The notes beneath the pieces were generated by a model. That model saw only the letters and a list, made by a program, of their open reading frames with translations, was not told where the DNA came from and did no database searches. 64,000 nucleotides of DNA, taken from the NCBI RefSeq assembly GCF_019930585.1, contig NZ_CP082839.1, forward strand, positions 992,001 through 1,056,000. The letters are read 5' to 3'. Numbering within the stretch: position 1 is the first letter of the stretch; each line of letters opens with the position of its first letter. The DNA comes from Sphingomonas nostoxanthinifaciens. GTDB lineage: Bacteria > Pseudomonadota > Alphaproteobacteria > Sphingomonadales > Sphingomonadaceae. The translations under genes were made by a program, and so were the position numbers. Shown here one piece after another: positions 24,906-33,756 of the stretch.

Positions 24906-25864
24906 GCCGCGATCCTCCCCTCGATCGCCTCGCGGTGGCGGGCAAGAAGCCAGTCGGCGGCCTTGGTGGCGGCACTCGCGGCGCGGAAGATCGCGCGATT
25001 GTCCTCGCGCAGCACCTCCAGCCATGAGCCGATATAGTCGGCGTGGCGGACGGTCGGCACTATGCCGAGCGCGGCGCAGAGGAAGGCCGATCCCATTTCG
25101 GCGACCAGTTCCTCGCGGGCATAGCCCTTGCTGCCAAAAGCGTTGGTCAGGTCGCGCCCAAGCCGCTTGGCATGGCCGGTCGCATGGGTTAGCTCGTGGA
25201 GGCAGGTCCGGTAGTAATTGACCGGCTCGAAGAAGGCGGGCTGTGGCGGCACCTGTACGAAATCGAGCGCGGGCACATAGAAAGCGCGGTCGCCGCCGAT
25301 GTGGAAATCGACGCCCGATGCCGCGATCACCTCCTCGGCGACGGGCACGATCTCGCGCTCGGGGAGTGGGGCGGGATCGGTGGCGAGGCCGGACCGAAGC
25401 CCCTCGCATTGGGCCACATTGAAGACGGTGAACCGCTGGAGGAAGGGCACGGCGCGGGCATCGTCGCCATCGCGCTGGGCGCGTTCCCTCTCGGCCTCGG
25501 GGGTGAAGCGGTCGGCGTAGACGACGGTGACGCCACGCTCGCCCTTGCGAACGCGTCCGCCGGCTTCCTGCGCCTGCCGGAAGGTCAGCCACGATTGCGA
25601 GGGGAAGCCATGCTCGATGACGGCGCCCCACAGGATCAGGATGTTGATGCCCGAATAAGGCCGGGCGGTCAGCGCGTTGCGCGGCAAGCCCGGCCCGATC
25701 CCGCCGCTGGACGACGCCCCGCCCCACGGCTGGACCCACGGCAGGCGTCCGGCGTCGAGCTCGCCAAGGATCCGCTGGGTCACGTCATCATAGAGATTGG
25801 CACGACTTTCACCCGCTCCTTCGGCACCCTTTCGACGTGCGCGACGGCTCGATTGGCTCGGCAT
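24902..25864 (-). CDS. ArdC-like antirestriction protein (DUF1738, zincin-like)
   Basis: The 320-residue protein has an N-terminal ssDNA-binding ArdC domain (DDVTQRILGELDAGRLPWVQP, NALTARPYSGINILIL, TFRQAQEAGGRVRKGERG). A C-terminal zincin-like metallopeptidase domain holds HELTHATGH at about residue 230 and a downstream Glu in REELVAEMGSAFLC. ArdC proteins coat incoming single-stranded DNA and help the element evade restriction. The ATG at 25862-25864 was preferred over a longer frame of unrelated composition. It forms a two-gene unit with DUF2958. Confidence 0.9.
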   Translation of the reverse strand: MPSQSSRRARRKGAEGAGESRANLYDDVTQRILGELDAGRLPWVQPWGGASSSGGIGPGLPRNALTARPYSGINILILWGAVIEHGFPSQSWLTFRQAQEAGGRVRKGERGVTVVYADRFTPEAERERAQRDGDDARAVPFLQRFTVFNVAQCEGLRSGLATDPAPLPEREIVPVAEEVIAASGVDFHIGGDRAFYVPALDFVQVPPQPAFFEPVNYYRTCLHELTHATGHAKRLGRDLTNAFGSKGYAREELVAEMGSAFLCAALGIVPTVRHADYIGSWLEVLREDNRAIFRAASAATKAADWLLARHREAIEGRIAA

Positions 25865-26214
25865 GGTTTGTCTCCTACGCCACCCCCAAAAGGCACAAAG
25901 CCTCCCCGCGAAGGCGGGGGTGGGCGGCGAGACGCGACCAAGAGGCCCGCCCCGAGCGGGCGACGCCACCGCAGGGCGAAACGGAGTGGAGCACCCCGAC
26001 AGGGGTTGGGGTCGGCCGCGCCGGGCCTAGACGGGAGCGCCGCCCACTCCCGCCGTATCGGGAGAGGCACAAGCAACGCCGCCTTGCAGGGCGCGGCGCC
26101 CGCAGACACGGCAGCGATCGTGACCGAATGGCCGAGACCCGTAGGGGCTCGGCGGAGACCGGCGATCAAGCGCCGGGCGAAGTAGAGCGCGGTCGCGCGC
26201 CAGCGCGAGGCGCC
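25865..26214. other. Non-coding stretch between ardC and XRE gene
   Basis: No convincing gene. A short GC hairpin, CCCCGC-GAAG-GCGGGG, occurs near 25903-25918, followed on the minus strand by AGGCTTTGTG. It may end transcription coming from the XRE gene before ardC. The region otherwise has the very high GC typical of ICE intergenic DNA. Confidence 0.4.
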
Positions 26215-26424
26215 CTAGCTTGCGGTAATGAGATCGGATGGATGGATTTTAAGCGCTTCAGCGATACGTCCCAGCACCGATACACTGGCTGAGACATCGG
26301 CGCGCTCGATCGAACCTATGTAGCGCGAACTTACTCCGGAACGATGAGCCAGTTCCTCTTGCGTCAGTTTCTGTCGATGCCGCTCTCTACGTAGGTTTAC
26401 CGCCATTACGTCCTTGAGGTCCAT
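26215..26424 (-). CDS. XRE-family transcriptional regulator
   Basis: The 69-residue protein is a bare Cro/C1 helix-turn-helix: NLRRERHRQKLTQEELAHRS, GVSSRYIGSIERADVSASVS and LGRIAEALKIHPSDLI, all strongly conserved. Single-domain regulators of this sort often repress ICE or lasso-cluster genes. It is divergent from the sigma-factor gene, with about 100 bp between them carrying two palindromes, so it may control itself and the fecI-fecR-receptor unit. Confidence 0.88.
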   Translation of the reverse strand: MDLKDVMAVNLRRERHRQKLTQEELAHRSGVSSRYIGSIERADVSASVSVLGRIAEALKIHPSDLITAS

Positions 26425-26459
26425 GCTGCCGAGTTCGCAGCAATCGGAATGATCGTACC

Positions 26460-26508
26460 AGGAACGATAGTTCCTATTCGTCTCCGATCTGGTATAGGAC
26501 TGATACCA
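26460..26508. promoter_or_regulatory. Palindromes in the XRE / fecI divergent promoter
   Basis: Two inverted repeats are visible: AGGAAC-GATA-GTTCCT at 26460-26475 and TGGTAT-N7-ATACCA at 26490-26508. A further ATCGT...ACGAT pair overlaps the first. They fit operators for the XRE protein or the ECF sigma promoter region; which protein binds is not known. Confidence 0.5.
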
Positions 26509-26524
26509 TTAGAATGGGTTGAAG

Positions 26525-27085
26525 ATGTTGCCCGTTGTCGTGCCGGAGGTCGGTTTGCCTGACGCTAGTAAGATAACAGCAGAAAAAAACGTGAGAAAAA
26601 CTCCGGTCACAATCTCGCCTGAACAGGTCTTTCAAGATCACGTCCAATGGCTGCGTGGTCTCCTGACACGCCGGCTTCGCGTGCAGCCGACGGAGGCCGA
26701 CGATCTCGTGCAGGAGACCTATCTGCGCCTGGCGTGCACCGCCGAACCAATCTCGCATCCACGCGCCTTGCTGTCCCGGATCGCGCTCAACCTCTTCCGA
26801 GACAGCAAAAGACGTGAGGCGGTCCGCACGCAGCACCGCAACGTCGTGCAACTCGCCTCCGTTCGCGATCGGCAGGTCACGGACATGTCCGAGCAGGAAG
26901 CGTCGTTCCTGCTGCGACAAATCATCCTCGACATGCCCGAACTCTACCGCGACGTCTTCGCATTGAGCCGATTCCGGCATATGACCAACCGCGACATCGC
27001 CGACCATCTCGGCATCTCGGTCAAGACGGTCGAGTGGCGGATCGGCAAGGCGCTCGAATATTGTGTGAGCAGGCTACGGGACTAG
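26525..27085 (+). CDS. FecI-like ECF sigma factor of the lasso peptide locus
   Basis: The 186-residue sigma-70 family protein has region 2 (ADDLVQETYLRLACTAEP) and region 4 (MTNRDIADHLGISVKTVEWR), with the FecI-type end. It would direct RNA polymerase to the receptor or lasso promoters when released by the FecR-like protein that follows 10 bp downstream. An in-frame TTG lies 6 bp upstream; I prefer the ATG at 26525-26527. FecI/FecR/STN-receptor triplets transmit outer-membrane ligand binding to transcription, and here the ligand is plausibly a lasso peptide. Confidence 0.9.
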   Translation: MLPVVVPEVGLPDASKITAEKNVRKTPVTISPEQVFQDHVQWLRGLLTRRLRVQPTEADDLVQETYLRLACTAEPISHPRALLSRIALNLFRDSKRREAVRTQHRNVVQLASVRDRQVTDMSEQEASFLLRQIILDMPELYRDVFALSRFRHMTNRDIADHLGISVKTVEWRIGKALEYCVSRLRD

Positions 27086-27095
27086 GCAGCCGTTC

Positions 27096-28088
27096 ATGGA
27101 CGAAGGCGGGGGGCAGAAAGAGGATGTTTGCGCCGAGGCGGCGCAATGGGTCGCGCGGCTCAACGCGCTGCCGGTGTCGCGCGAGACGCTCGAGCAATTC
27201 TATGCCTGGCGGCGCGACGAGCGATGCCGTGCGGCCTATGACGAGGCGAGCGCGGCCTGGGACGCAACCGATCGGCTCGCTGCCGATCCCGCTCTGCAGG
27301 CGCTCGCCGATGCGGCATACAAGAGAGGCGGACGGCAACGACTGAGCCTGGCCCCCGCAATGGGACGCATGATCCCGGCTATGCTGGGAGCGACAGCGCT
27401 GCTGGGTTCCGGCCTCGTCTACATGAACTGGCATCCGCATGGTGTCGAGTACGAGACACGGATCGGCGAGCAGAGTGCGGTCGCCCTCGCAGATGGGTCG
27501 AAGGTGATGCTCGATACGGACACCCAGTTGGAGGTGCGGTATGATCGAAGCACACGCCATATCGAACTGCGGCGCGGACAAGCCTATTTCACGGTGGCAC
27601 ACAATGGAAGGCGACCGTTCATGGTCGAGGCGGACGGGACCGATGTCGTCGCGACCGGAACCCAGTTCGCGGTGCGTCGGCGCGAGGATGGGGTCGACGT
27701 CACGCTGGTCGAAGGGCGTGTCGCCGTCACGCCGCCGGATGCGCGGAGCACGGCTTTGGCGTCGGGCCAGCAGCTGATCGTCCGGGCGGGCCAGGCGCCG
27801 CACGTGCGCAAGGTCGATCCGGCGACCGCGACGGCATGGCGCAGCGGGCGGATGGTGCTCGATGGCATTACGCTCGGCGAGGCGATTGCCGAGGCCAATC
27901 GCTATGCCGCCAGACCGGTGATCCTCGAAGCCAAGCAGTATGCGGACCGGCGCATCAGCGGATCGTTCGAGGCGGGCGACGTGCCCAGCTTCGTCGCGGC
28001 GGCCGTGGCGCTGCTGCCGCTCGCCGCGCACCGCGACAAGGATGGGATCACCCATCTGGTTTCGAGCAAACAGGCAACGATCGATTAA
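27096..28088 (+). CDS. FecR-like anti-sigma / signal transducer
   Basis: The 330-residue protein has a cytoplasmic N-terminal DUF4880 domain (AAQWVARLNALPVSRETLEQF, RRDERCRAAYDEASAAW). One transmembrane helix follows at about residues 90-108 (MIPAMLGATALLGSGLVYM), then the periplasmic FecR domain (YETRIGEQSAVALADGSKVM, IELRRGQAYFTVAHNGRRPF) and an STN-like C-terminal part (GITLGEAIAEANRYAARPVI). It holds the sigma factor until the receptor's STN domain signals. The order sigma, anti-sigma, receptor is standard. Confidence 0.93.
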   Translation: MDEGGGQKEDVCAEAAQWVARLNALPVSRETLEQFYAWRRDERCRAAYDEASAAWDATDRLAADPALQALADAAYKRGGRQRLSLAPAMGRMIPAMLGATALLGSGLVYMNWHPHGVEYETRIGEQSAVALADGSKVMLDTDTQLEVRYDRSTRHIELRRGQAYFTVAHNGRRPFMVEADGTDVVATGTQFAVRRREDGVDVTLVEGRVAVTPPDARSTALASGQQLIVRAGQAPHVRKVDPATATAWRSGRMVLDGITLGEAIAEANRYAARPVILEAKQYADRRISGSFEAGDVPSFVAAAVALLPLAAHRDKDGITHLVSSKQATID

Positions 28089-28203
28089 ATTGTCACGACC
28101 TACTTAGGGCTTCGCCATTGCTGGCGCGTCCCACTTCCCAGGAGCTGTCTGGCGGCAGTTCCGAGCGGCGCGAGGGGATCGCGCATCGGGCAAGGGGACG
28201 GGA

Positions 28204-31200
28204 ATGGGTATCGGTCGGACGGGGTCGAACATCGCATTTGGCTGGGGCCAGGCGCTCCTATTCACCACCATGTCCGGGATGCTTGCCAGCCCCGCTTCGG
28301 CGGCCGACCATCTCCAGAGGTTCCACATCGAGGGCGGCCCGTTGCAGCGAGCGCTGGTGGCCTATGCCGCGGCGGCAGGCACGCAGTTGCTTTATTCGAG
28401 CGCGCTTGTCGCCGGTCGCACGGCGCCCCGGCTGGTGGGCGACTTCACGCCGGCCGACGCGCTTGCACGCTTGCTGGAGGGGAGTGGCCTCACCGCCCGT
28501 CCGGTCGGTGCCAACATGTTCGTGCTGCAGGGGGCACCGAAGGCTTCGACGCTGATGCAGGCAGCGACCACCGCGTCTCCCGCCAAGGCGAATGATGCTG
28601 CGGCGCCGACGGCGCGCGCGGAACAGGTCGGCATGATGGGCACCCAGCTGAGCGTCGGGGCGGGCAGCGCGGCGCCGGATACCGGACCCGACGTGGTCGT
28701 GACCGGATCGCACATTCGGGGGCGCCAGCCGGGGACGCCGCCAGTGACGACGATCAGCCGCGACGACCTGACGCGAAACGGCTATGCGACGGTTGCGCAG
28801 GCGTTGCAGGCGCTGCCCGGCAACTTCGGCGGGGTCGCGACCGAGCAGAGCGCGCTTTCGTTCGCGGACACGACCGGCACCAACGGCGGCCTCGCGACCG
28901 GCGTCAACCTGCGCGGTCTCGGCGCAAGCGCGACGCTCGTGCTGGTGAACGGCAAGCGGCTCGGCGGCTCGGGCTCGCAGGGCTCGTTCGCCGACGTCTC
29001 CAGCATCCCGACGGGCGCGGTCGACCATGTCGAGGTGCTGATGGATGGCGCATCGGCGATCTACGGCTCGGATGCGGTCGGCGGGGTCGTGAACATCATC
29101 CTCAAGCGCGACTTCGACGGGGCGGAGACGCGCGCGCGGATCGGGACGGTCACCCAAGGTTCGAAGCATGACCTGCAGCTCGACCAGACGGTGGGCAAGC
29201 ACTGGTCGACCGGCGGCATCGTGCTTTCGTACGAATATGATCGCGCGGGCCGCCTCGCGAGCGCCGACCGCGATTTCGCGGCATCGGCGGACCTCCGGCC
29301 ATTGGGCGGCACCGATCATCGCTTCATCTTCAGTCTCCCGGGCAATATCCTCGGCATCGATCCCAGGACCGGGATCTTCGGCGCCGCCTATGCGATCCCG
29401 AGGGGCCAGGATGGAACGGGCCTCACGCCGTCGAGCTTCATCGCCGGGGCGAGCAATCTCGAGAACAGGCGCGAAGGGTCGGACCTGATCCCTCGGCAGG
29501 TGCGGCACAGCGCTTATGCATCGCTCGACCAGGATCTCGGCAGCGCGGTCCAGCTCAGCGCCGACATGCTCTATGCCCATCGCACCTTTGCGGCGAACGA
29601 GCCGGGCTCGGCGTCGATCGTCCAGGTCGGCCGAAGCAACCCGTTCTTCGTGTCGCCCAACGGCGCGACGTCGCAGCTGATCGCCTATGGGTTCGAGCCT
29701 GAGCTCGGGCCGATCCAGACGCGCGGGTTCGCGGAGGCCCTGGCAACGTCGGCCGGCCTCGACGCGGATCTCGGCCATGGCTGGAAGGTCCGCGGTTCGA
29801 TCGCGTTCGCGCAAGAACGCGAAGGCAATCGGACCGATCATGAAATCAATTCCGCCGCGCTGGCAGAAGCCGTTGGGTCGACGCCGGACAATCCGGCGAC
29901 GGCGTTCAACACGACGGTCGACGGCTATTTCAATCCCTATGGGACGGGCGCGTCGAATTCGGCGGCGATCCTGAGCTTCATCGGCGACGGCTTCCAGGAG
30001 ACCGCATCACGCAGCCGGGTCCTGACCGGCCATGCGGATGGCGATGGCACGCTGCTGATGCTGCCGGGCGGCCCGGTCAAGCTTGCGGCCGGCGTGGACG
30101 TGCGGCGCGAGACCTTCAAGACCAGCGGCGTCGGCCTGGTCTCGACCGCGCCACAGTCGCTGTTCGCGGTCGATGGCAGCCGCACGATCGAGGCGGGGTT
30201 CGCCGAAGTGCGCGTGCCGGTCGTCGGGACCAACAACGCGCGCCCCGGCGTCGCGCAGCTCGACCTGTCGCTGGCCGGCCGGGTCGAGCATTATGCCTCG
30301 TTCGGCACCACTGCCAATCCGAAGTTCGGCCTGTCCTGGGTCCCGATCCGCAGCCTGACCGTGCGGACGAGCTATGGAACCTCGTTTCGCGCGCCCAATC
30401 TGCGCGAGCTGGGCGATGCCCAGCATGTTTCGGTGACGACCCTGCAGCGGCCGGACGGCGTGACGCTGCCGGTCATCCAGCTATCCGGCGGCAATCCAGG
30501 CCTGCGTCCCGAGAAGGCGCGGAGCTGGACGGCGGGGTTCGACCTCGTACCGGTGGCGATGCCGCGCCTGCGGCTCAGCATGACATGGTTCCGGACCGTG
30601 TTTCGCAACCAGATCGGAACCCCGGCCCAGGCGAACTTCAGCAATGCGCTGGTCGACCCGACGCTGGCGCCATTTGTCGAGCGAGTCATGCCGATCAGCG
30701 ATCCAGCCGATCTCGCGCGGATCAACGCGCTTTACGCGAGCCCGGCATTCTCGGGCGCAAGCGGCATCCCGGCGACGAGCATCGGTGCGATCATCGACAC
30801 GCGTTATATCAATACCGGTCGGCTCGATGTCAGTGGGCTCGATCTCAGTGCGCATTATGCGATTGATGCGGGCGCCAACCGGTTCGATCTGGCCGCCACC
30901 GGAAGCTACATGCTGCGCGACCGCCAGCAGGTGACACCGACTTCGGCATCGGTCGACCAGCGCAATCGGGTCGGCGAGCCGGTCGACCTGCGCGGACGAT
31001 TGAGCGGCGGCTGGACCCGCGGCATCGCCACGACCACGGTCGGCCTGAACTACGTGGCGCCCTATCACGATCTCGTCGGCAACCGCATCGATGCCTGGAA
31101 GACGGTGGATCTGGTGATTGGCGTCGCGCCGCAGGACGGCCACGGGCCGTTGCACGGGCTCGAGCTGGCGATTGTGGCCAGCAACCTCTTCAACGCGGCG

Positions 31201-31299
31201 CCGCCCTTCTACGATTCGCCGATCGGGCTCGGCTATGATGCCACCAACGCGGATGCGCTCGGGCGGTTCGTCTCGCTGCAACTCACCAAGCGCTGGTGA
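28204..31299 (+). CDS. STN-domain TonB-dependent receptor (probable lasso peptide transducer)
   Basis: The 1031-residue outer-membrane protein has a signal sequence, then a secretin/TonB short N-terminal (STN) domain (RFHIEGGPLQRALVAYAAAA, GDFTPADALARLLEGSGL). The plug domain follows (VVVTGSHIRGRQPGTPPVTT, VNLRGLGASATLVLVNGKRL, AIYGSDAVGGVVNIILKRDF) and then a 22-strand barrel ending in LGRFVSLQLTKRW. The STN domain marks it as a transducer that contacts the upstream FecR. Receptors next to lasso isopeptidases in sphingomonads and caulobacters are thought to import lasso peptides. It lies 6 bp upstream of the isopeptidase, so the two should be co-expressed. Confidence 0.92.
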   Translation: MGIGRTGSNIAFGWGQALLFTTMSGMLASPASAADHLQRFHIEGGPLQRALVAYAAAAGTQLLYSSALVAGRTAPRLVGDFTPADALARLLEGSGLTARPVGANMFVLQGAPKASTLMQAATTASPAKANDAAAPTARAEQVGMMGTQLSVGAGSAAPDTGPDVVVTGSHIRGRQPGTPPVTTISRDDLTRNGYATVAQALQALPGNFGGVATEQSALSFADTTGTNGGLATGVNLRGLGASATLVLVNGKRLGGSGSQGSFADVSSIPTGAVDHVEVLMDGASAIYGSDAVGGVVNIILKRDFDGAETRARIGTVTQGSKHDLQLDQTVGKHWSTGGIVLSYEYDRAGRLASADRDFAASADLRPLGGTDHRFIFSLPGNILGIDPRTGIFGAAYAIPRGQDGTGLTPSSFIAGASNLENRREGSDLIPRQVRHSAYASLDQDLGSAVQLSADMLYAHRTFAANEPGSASIVQVGRSNPFFVSPNGATSQLIAYGFEPELGPIQTRGFAEALATSAGLDADLGHGWKVRGSIAFAQEREGNRTDHEINSAALAEAVGSTPDNPATAFNTTVDGYFNPYGTGASNSAAILSFIGDGFQETASRSRVLTGHADGDGTLLMLPGGPVKLAAGVDVRRETFKTSGVGLVSTAPQSLFAVDGSRTIEAGFAEVRVPVVGTNNARPGVAQLDLSLAGRVEHYASFGTTANPKFGLSWVPIRSLTVRTSYGTSFRAPNLRELGDAQHVSVTTLQRPDGVTLPVIQLSGGNPGLRPEKARSWTAGFDLVPVAMPRLRLSMTWFRTVFRNQIGTPAQANFSNALVDPTLAPFVERVMPISDPADLARINALYASPAFSGASGIPATSIGAIIDTRYINTGRLDVSGLDLSAHYAIDAGANRFDLAATGSYMLRDRQQVTPTSASVDQRNRVGEPVDLRGRLSGGWTRGIATTTVGLNYVAPYHDLVGNRIDAWKTVDLVIGVAPQDGHGPLHGLELAIVASNLFNAAPPFYDSPIGLGYDATNADALGRFVSLQLTKRW

Positions 31300-31305
31300 G
31301 TGGCG

Positions 31306-33756
31306 ATGCACCTCACGCTCTTGCGCGCCGTGGCGCTCCTGATGGCGATCGCGCTGGTAACAGCGCCGCCACCGCTTGCCGCCAGGCCCTATGCGGTCGA
31401 TGAACTGCTCGCGACCGAGGCGTTCGGCAAGATCCTCGTCTCGCCGGATGGGCGTTGGCTGGTCTTCGAGCGCCAGGTTCCGTTCGAGCAAAGCCCGCGC
31501 TTCGAGCAGCAATCGATGGATGTGTTGCGTGGCCGACTTTACGTCGTCGACCTGACGCGTCCGGCTGCGGCGCGACCGCTCGTCCCCATCGAGCCTGGCA
31601 CGGGGATGATCGTCTATGGCTTTTCGCCGCGCGGGAGCCGGCTCGCAATCGCGCGATTGGCCCGCGGGTGCTGGCAATTGGGGGTGGTAACCCTTGCGAA
31701 CGGGGCGGTCCGCTGGTTCGGCGTGACGCCCGATTATTATCCGTGGCGGACGACGCTCGGCTGGGTGTCAGAGGATCGCCTCGTCACGATCACCCAGCCT
31801 GGCAAGGTGTTGCCCTGGATCATGCGCACTAATTTGCAGGACGCCAACGACCTGCCGGCCGCGTGGGCGGCCAAGCAGGCGGGCATCGTGCCCACGCTCA
31901 CTGCAATCGGCAGTGGTCATCATATCGACCTCAAGCCCCCGCCGTTGCCGACCGCATTGGTCATGCTCGACGTCATCAGCGGCGAGACACAGCCGTTGGC
32001 GCGCGGCGACCTGCAGTCACTGACCGTCTCGCCGGACGGGCGGCATGTCGCGTTGATCGAAGAGCGCGAGACCAACCTGATCAACGCGACCGATCCGATC
32101 GGCGAGGCCACGGATCTCAGGCGGCGGCGCCTTCTGCTAATCGATCTGCCGACCCGCCGGGTTCGGGTGCCATGCCGATCATGCGACCTGCCTTTCTATC
32201 CGCCGGTCTGGTCCGCTTCGGGGCGACGGCTCCTGTTCTACGGCCGATCGCCCGGCACACGGTGGCGCGACGGCAGCCCGTATTTGATCGATGCGGACGG
32301 TGCACCGGCGACGGCGCTTCCGATGCATGGCGTACGAACCGCCGTCCTTTCGGCGACGGGTGACTATGACAGGGTCGGCCTCGGCTGGCTCGGCGAAACG
32401 CCGATCGTCTATGGCCGCGCCGATGTGAATCCGGCAAGCCGGGCCGACTGGTACCGGATCGACCCAGGCGGGAGCGAGGCCCTTACCCTCGGCGCCGGCC
32501 ACCCATCCTCGCGGATCGTCACCGGCACCGACGGCACGGTCGCGATGCTGGCCGGCGCCGAGGCGTGGGCACTCGAGAAAAGCGGCGCGCGCCGGATCCT
32601 CTCGGGTGTCACGCGGATCGCATCGCTGCCGACGTCGATCCTGTGCGGGTCTTTCCAGCAGCAGACCGGCGCGATCGTCCTGGGCTGGGCACCGGGATCC
32701 GGAACGGCATGGTTGGCAACGGCGTCCGGCGATCCTGTTCGTTTTCGGGGCAGCGGGGCAGGGGATGCCCAGCCGATTACAGCGTCGCGTGCTGCGGAGG
32801 CGATCGTCGAGACGGTGACCCAGGTCAACGGGGTCCAGCAGTTGGTGGTCGGGCGGCGCGATGGCGCACCGGTCACAGTGGCGAGGCTCAATGCGCGACT
32901 GGCCGGGGTGACCGCGGCGGCGCCCGTCCTCGTCCGTCATGTTCTCCCGGGCGGCCGGCAGGTGACGAGCTGGCTCTATCTGCCGGCCGCGCGCGGCGAC
33001 GGCGTCAAGCCACCGCTGATCGTCATCCCCTATGCCGGTACGGTCTATGGCGACACCCCGCCGGCAAATGTCGGGCCAGGCATCGGCTACACGTTCACCA
33101 ATGTGGCGGTGCTGGTCGGCCATGGTTATGCGGTGCTGCTGCCGAGCATGCCGAAGCTCGCAGCGGCCGATGACCACCCGTTCGACCTGGCCGGCCAGGT
33201 TCTGGCCGCGGTCGACACGGTGATCGCGCGAGGATCGGTCGACCCCGAGCGGCTGGGAATCTGGGGGCATAGCTTCGGCGGATATACGGCGGCGACGATT
33301 GCAACCGAGACGAACCGGTTCAAGGCGATCGTCGCCGCGGACGGCATCTACGATTTTGCCAGCTCGGAGGGAACGTTCACGCCTTCGACGCGAATGAACC
33401 CCGGCTATTTCCAGAGCATCGTCCAGTGGGCGGGCTGGACGGAGAGCGAGCAGCCGAACCTTCAGGCGACCCCCTGGTCCGACCCGGCCCGCTATGTCGC
33501 CAACAGCCCGCTCTATCACGCCGATCGCATCGCCACGCCGATGCTGCTCATCGCGACGGATCGTGACTTCGCACCGCTCCAGCAAAGCGAGCAGCTATTC
33601 TCCGCCCTGTACCGCCAGGGCAAGGACGCGCAGCTCGTTACCTATTGGGGTGAGGACCACGTCCTCGTCAGCCCGGCTAATGTGCGCGACAGCTACGCAC
33701 GCGTGTTCGACTGGTTCGACAGCCATTTCCGCTCAAGCGAAGGGCGGGGCGGGTAA
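31306..33756 (+). CDS. Lasso peptide isopeptidase (AtxE-like, S9 prolyl-oligopeptidase fold)
   Basis: The 816-residue protein has a cleavable signal (LLRAVALLMAIALVTAPPPLAA), an N-terminal beta-propeller with WLVFERQVPF and LVSPDGRW repeats, and a C-terminal alpha/beta hydrolase domain. The nucleophile is Ser in GIWGHSFGGYTAATIATE, the acid is Asp in LIATDRDFAPL and the base is His in WGEDHVLV. AtxE-family enzymes hydrolyse the isopeptide bond of lasso peptides, opening the ring. Its position between the receptor and the biosynthetic genes supports this over a general peptidase. A GTG at 31300 is an alternative start. Its 3' end overlaps the cyclase gene by 24 bp tail to tail. Confidence 0.88.
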   Translation: MHLTLLRAVALLMAIALVTAPPPLAARPYAVDELLATEAFGKILVSPDGRWLVFERQVPFEQSPRFEQQSMDVLRGRLYVVDLTRPAAARPLVPIEPGTGMIVYGFSPRGSRLAIARLARGCWQLGVVTLANGAVRWFGVTPDYYPWRTTLGWVSEDRLVTITQPGKVLPWIMRTNLQDANDLPAAWAAKQAGIVPTLTAIGSGHHIDLKPPPLPTALVMLDVISGETQPLARGDLQSLTVSPDGRHVALIEERETNLINATDPIGEATDLRRRRLLLIDLPTRRVRVPCRSCDLPFYPPVWSASGRRLLFYGRSPGTRWRDGSPYLIDADGAPATALPMHGVRTAVLSATGDYDRVGLGWLGETPIVYGRADVNPASRADWYRIDPGGSEALTLGAGHPSSRIVTGTDGTVAMLAGAEAWALEKSGARRILSGVTRIASLPTSILCGSFQQQTGAIVLGWAPGSGTAWLATASGDPVRFRGSGAGDAQPITASRAAEAIVETVTQVNGVQQLVVGRRDGAPVTVARLNARLAGVTAAAPVLVRHVLPGGRQVTSWLYLPAARGDGVKPPLIVIPYAGTVYGDTPPANVGPGIGYTFTNVAVLVGHGYAVLLPSMPKLAAADDHPFDLAGQVLAAVDTVIARGSVDPERLGIWGHSFGGYTAATIATETNRFKAIVAADGIYDFASSEGTFTPSTRMNPGYFQSIVQWAGWTESEQPNLQATPWSDPARYVANSPLYHADRIATPMLLIATDRDFAPLQQSEQLFSALYRQGKDAQLVTYWGEDHVLVSPANVRDSYARVFDWFDSHFRSSEGRGG

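Noticed and set aside
28258..29841. Long 527-codon minus-strand frame opposite the TonB receptor
   Set aside because: It is the complement of a clear receptor gene; composition is Arg-rich with no domain, typical of an antisense shadow in GC-rich DNA.
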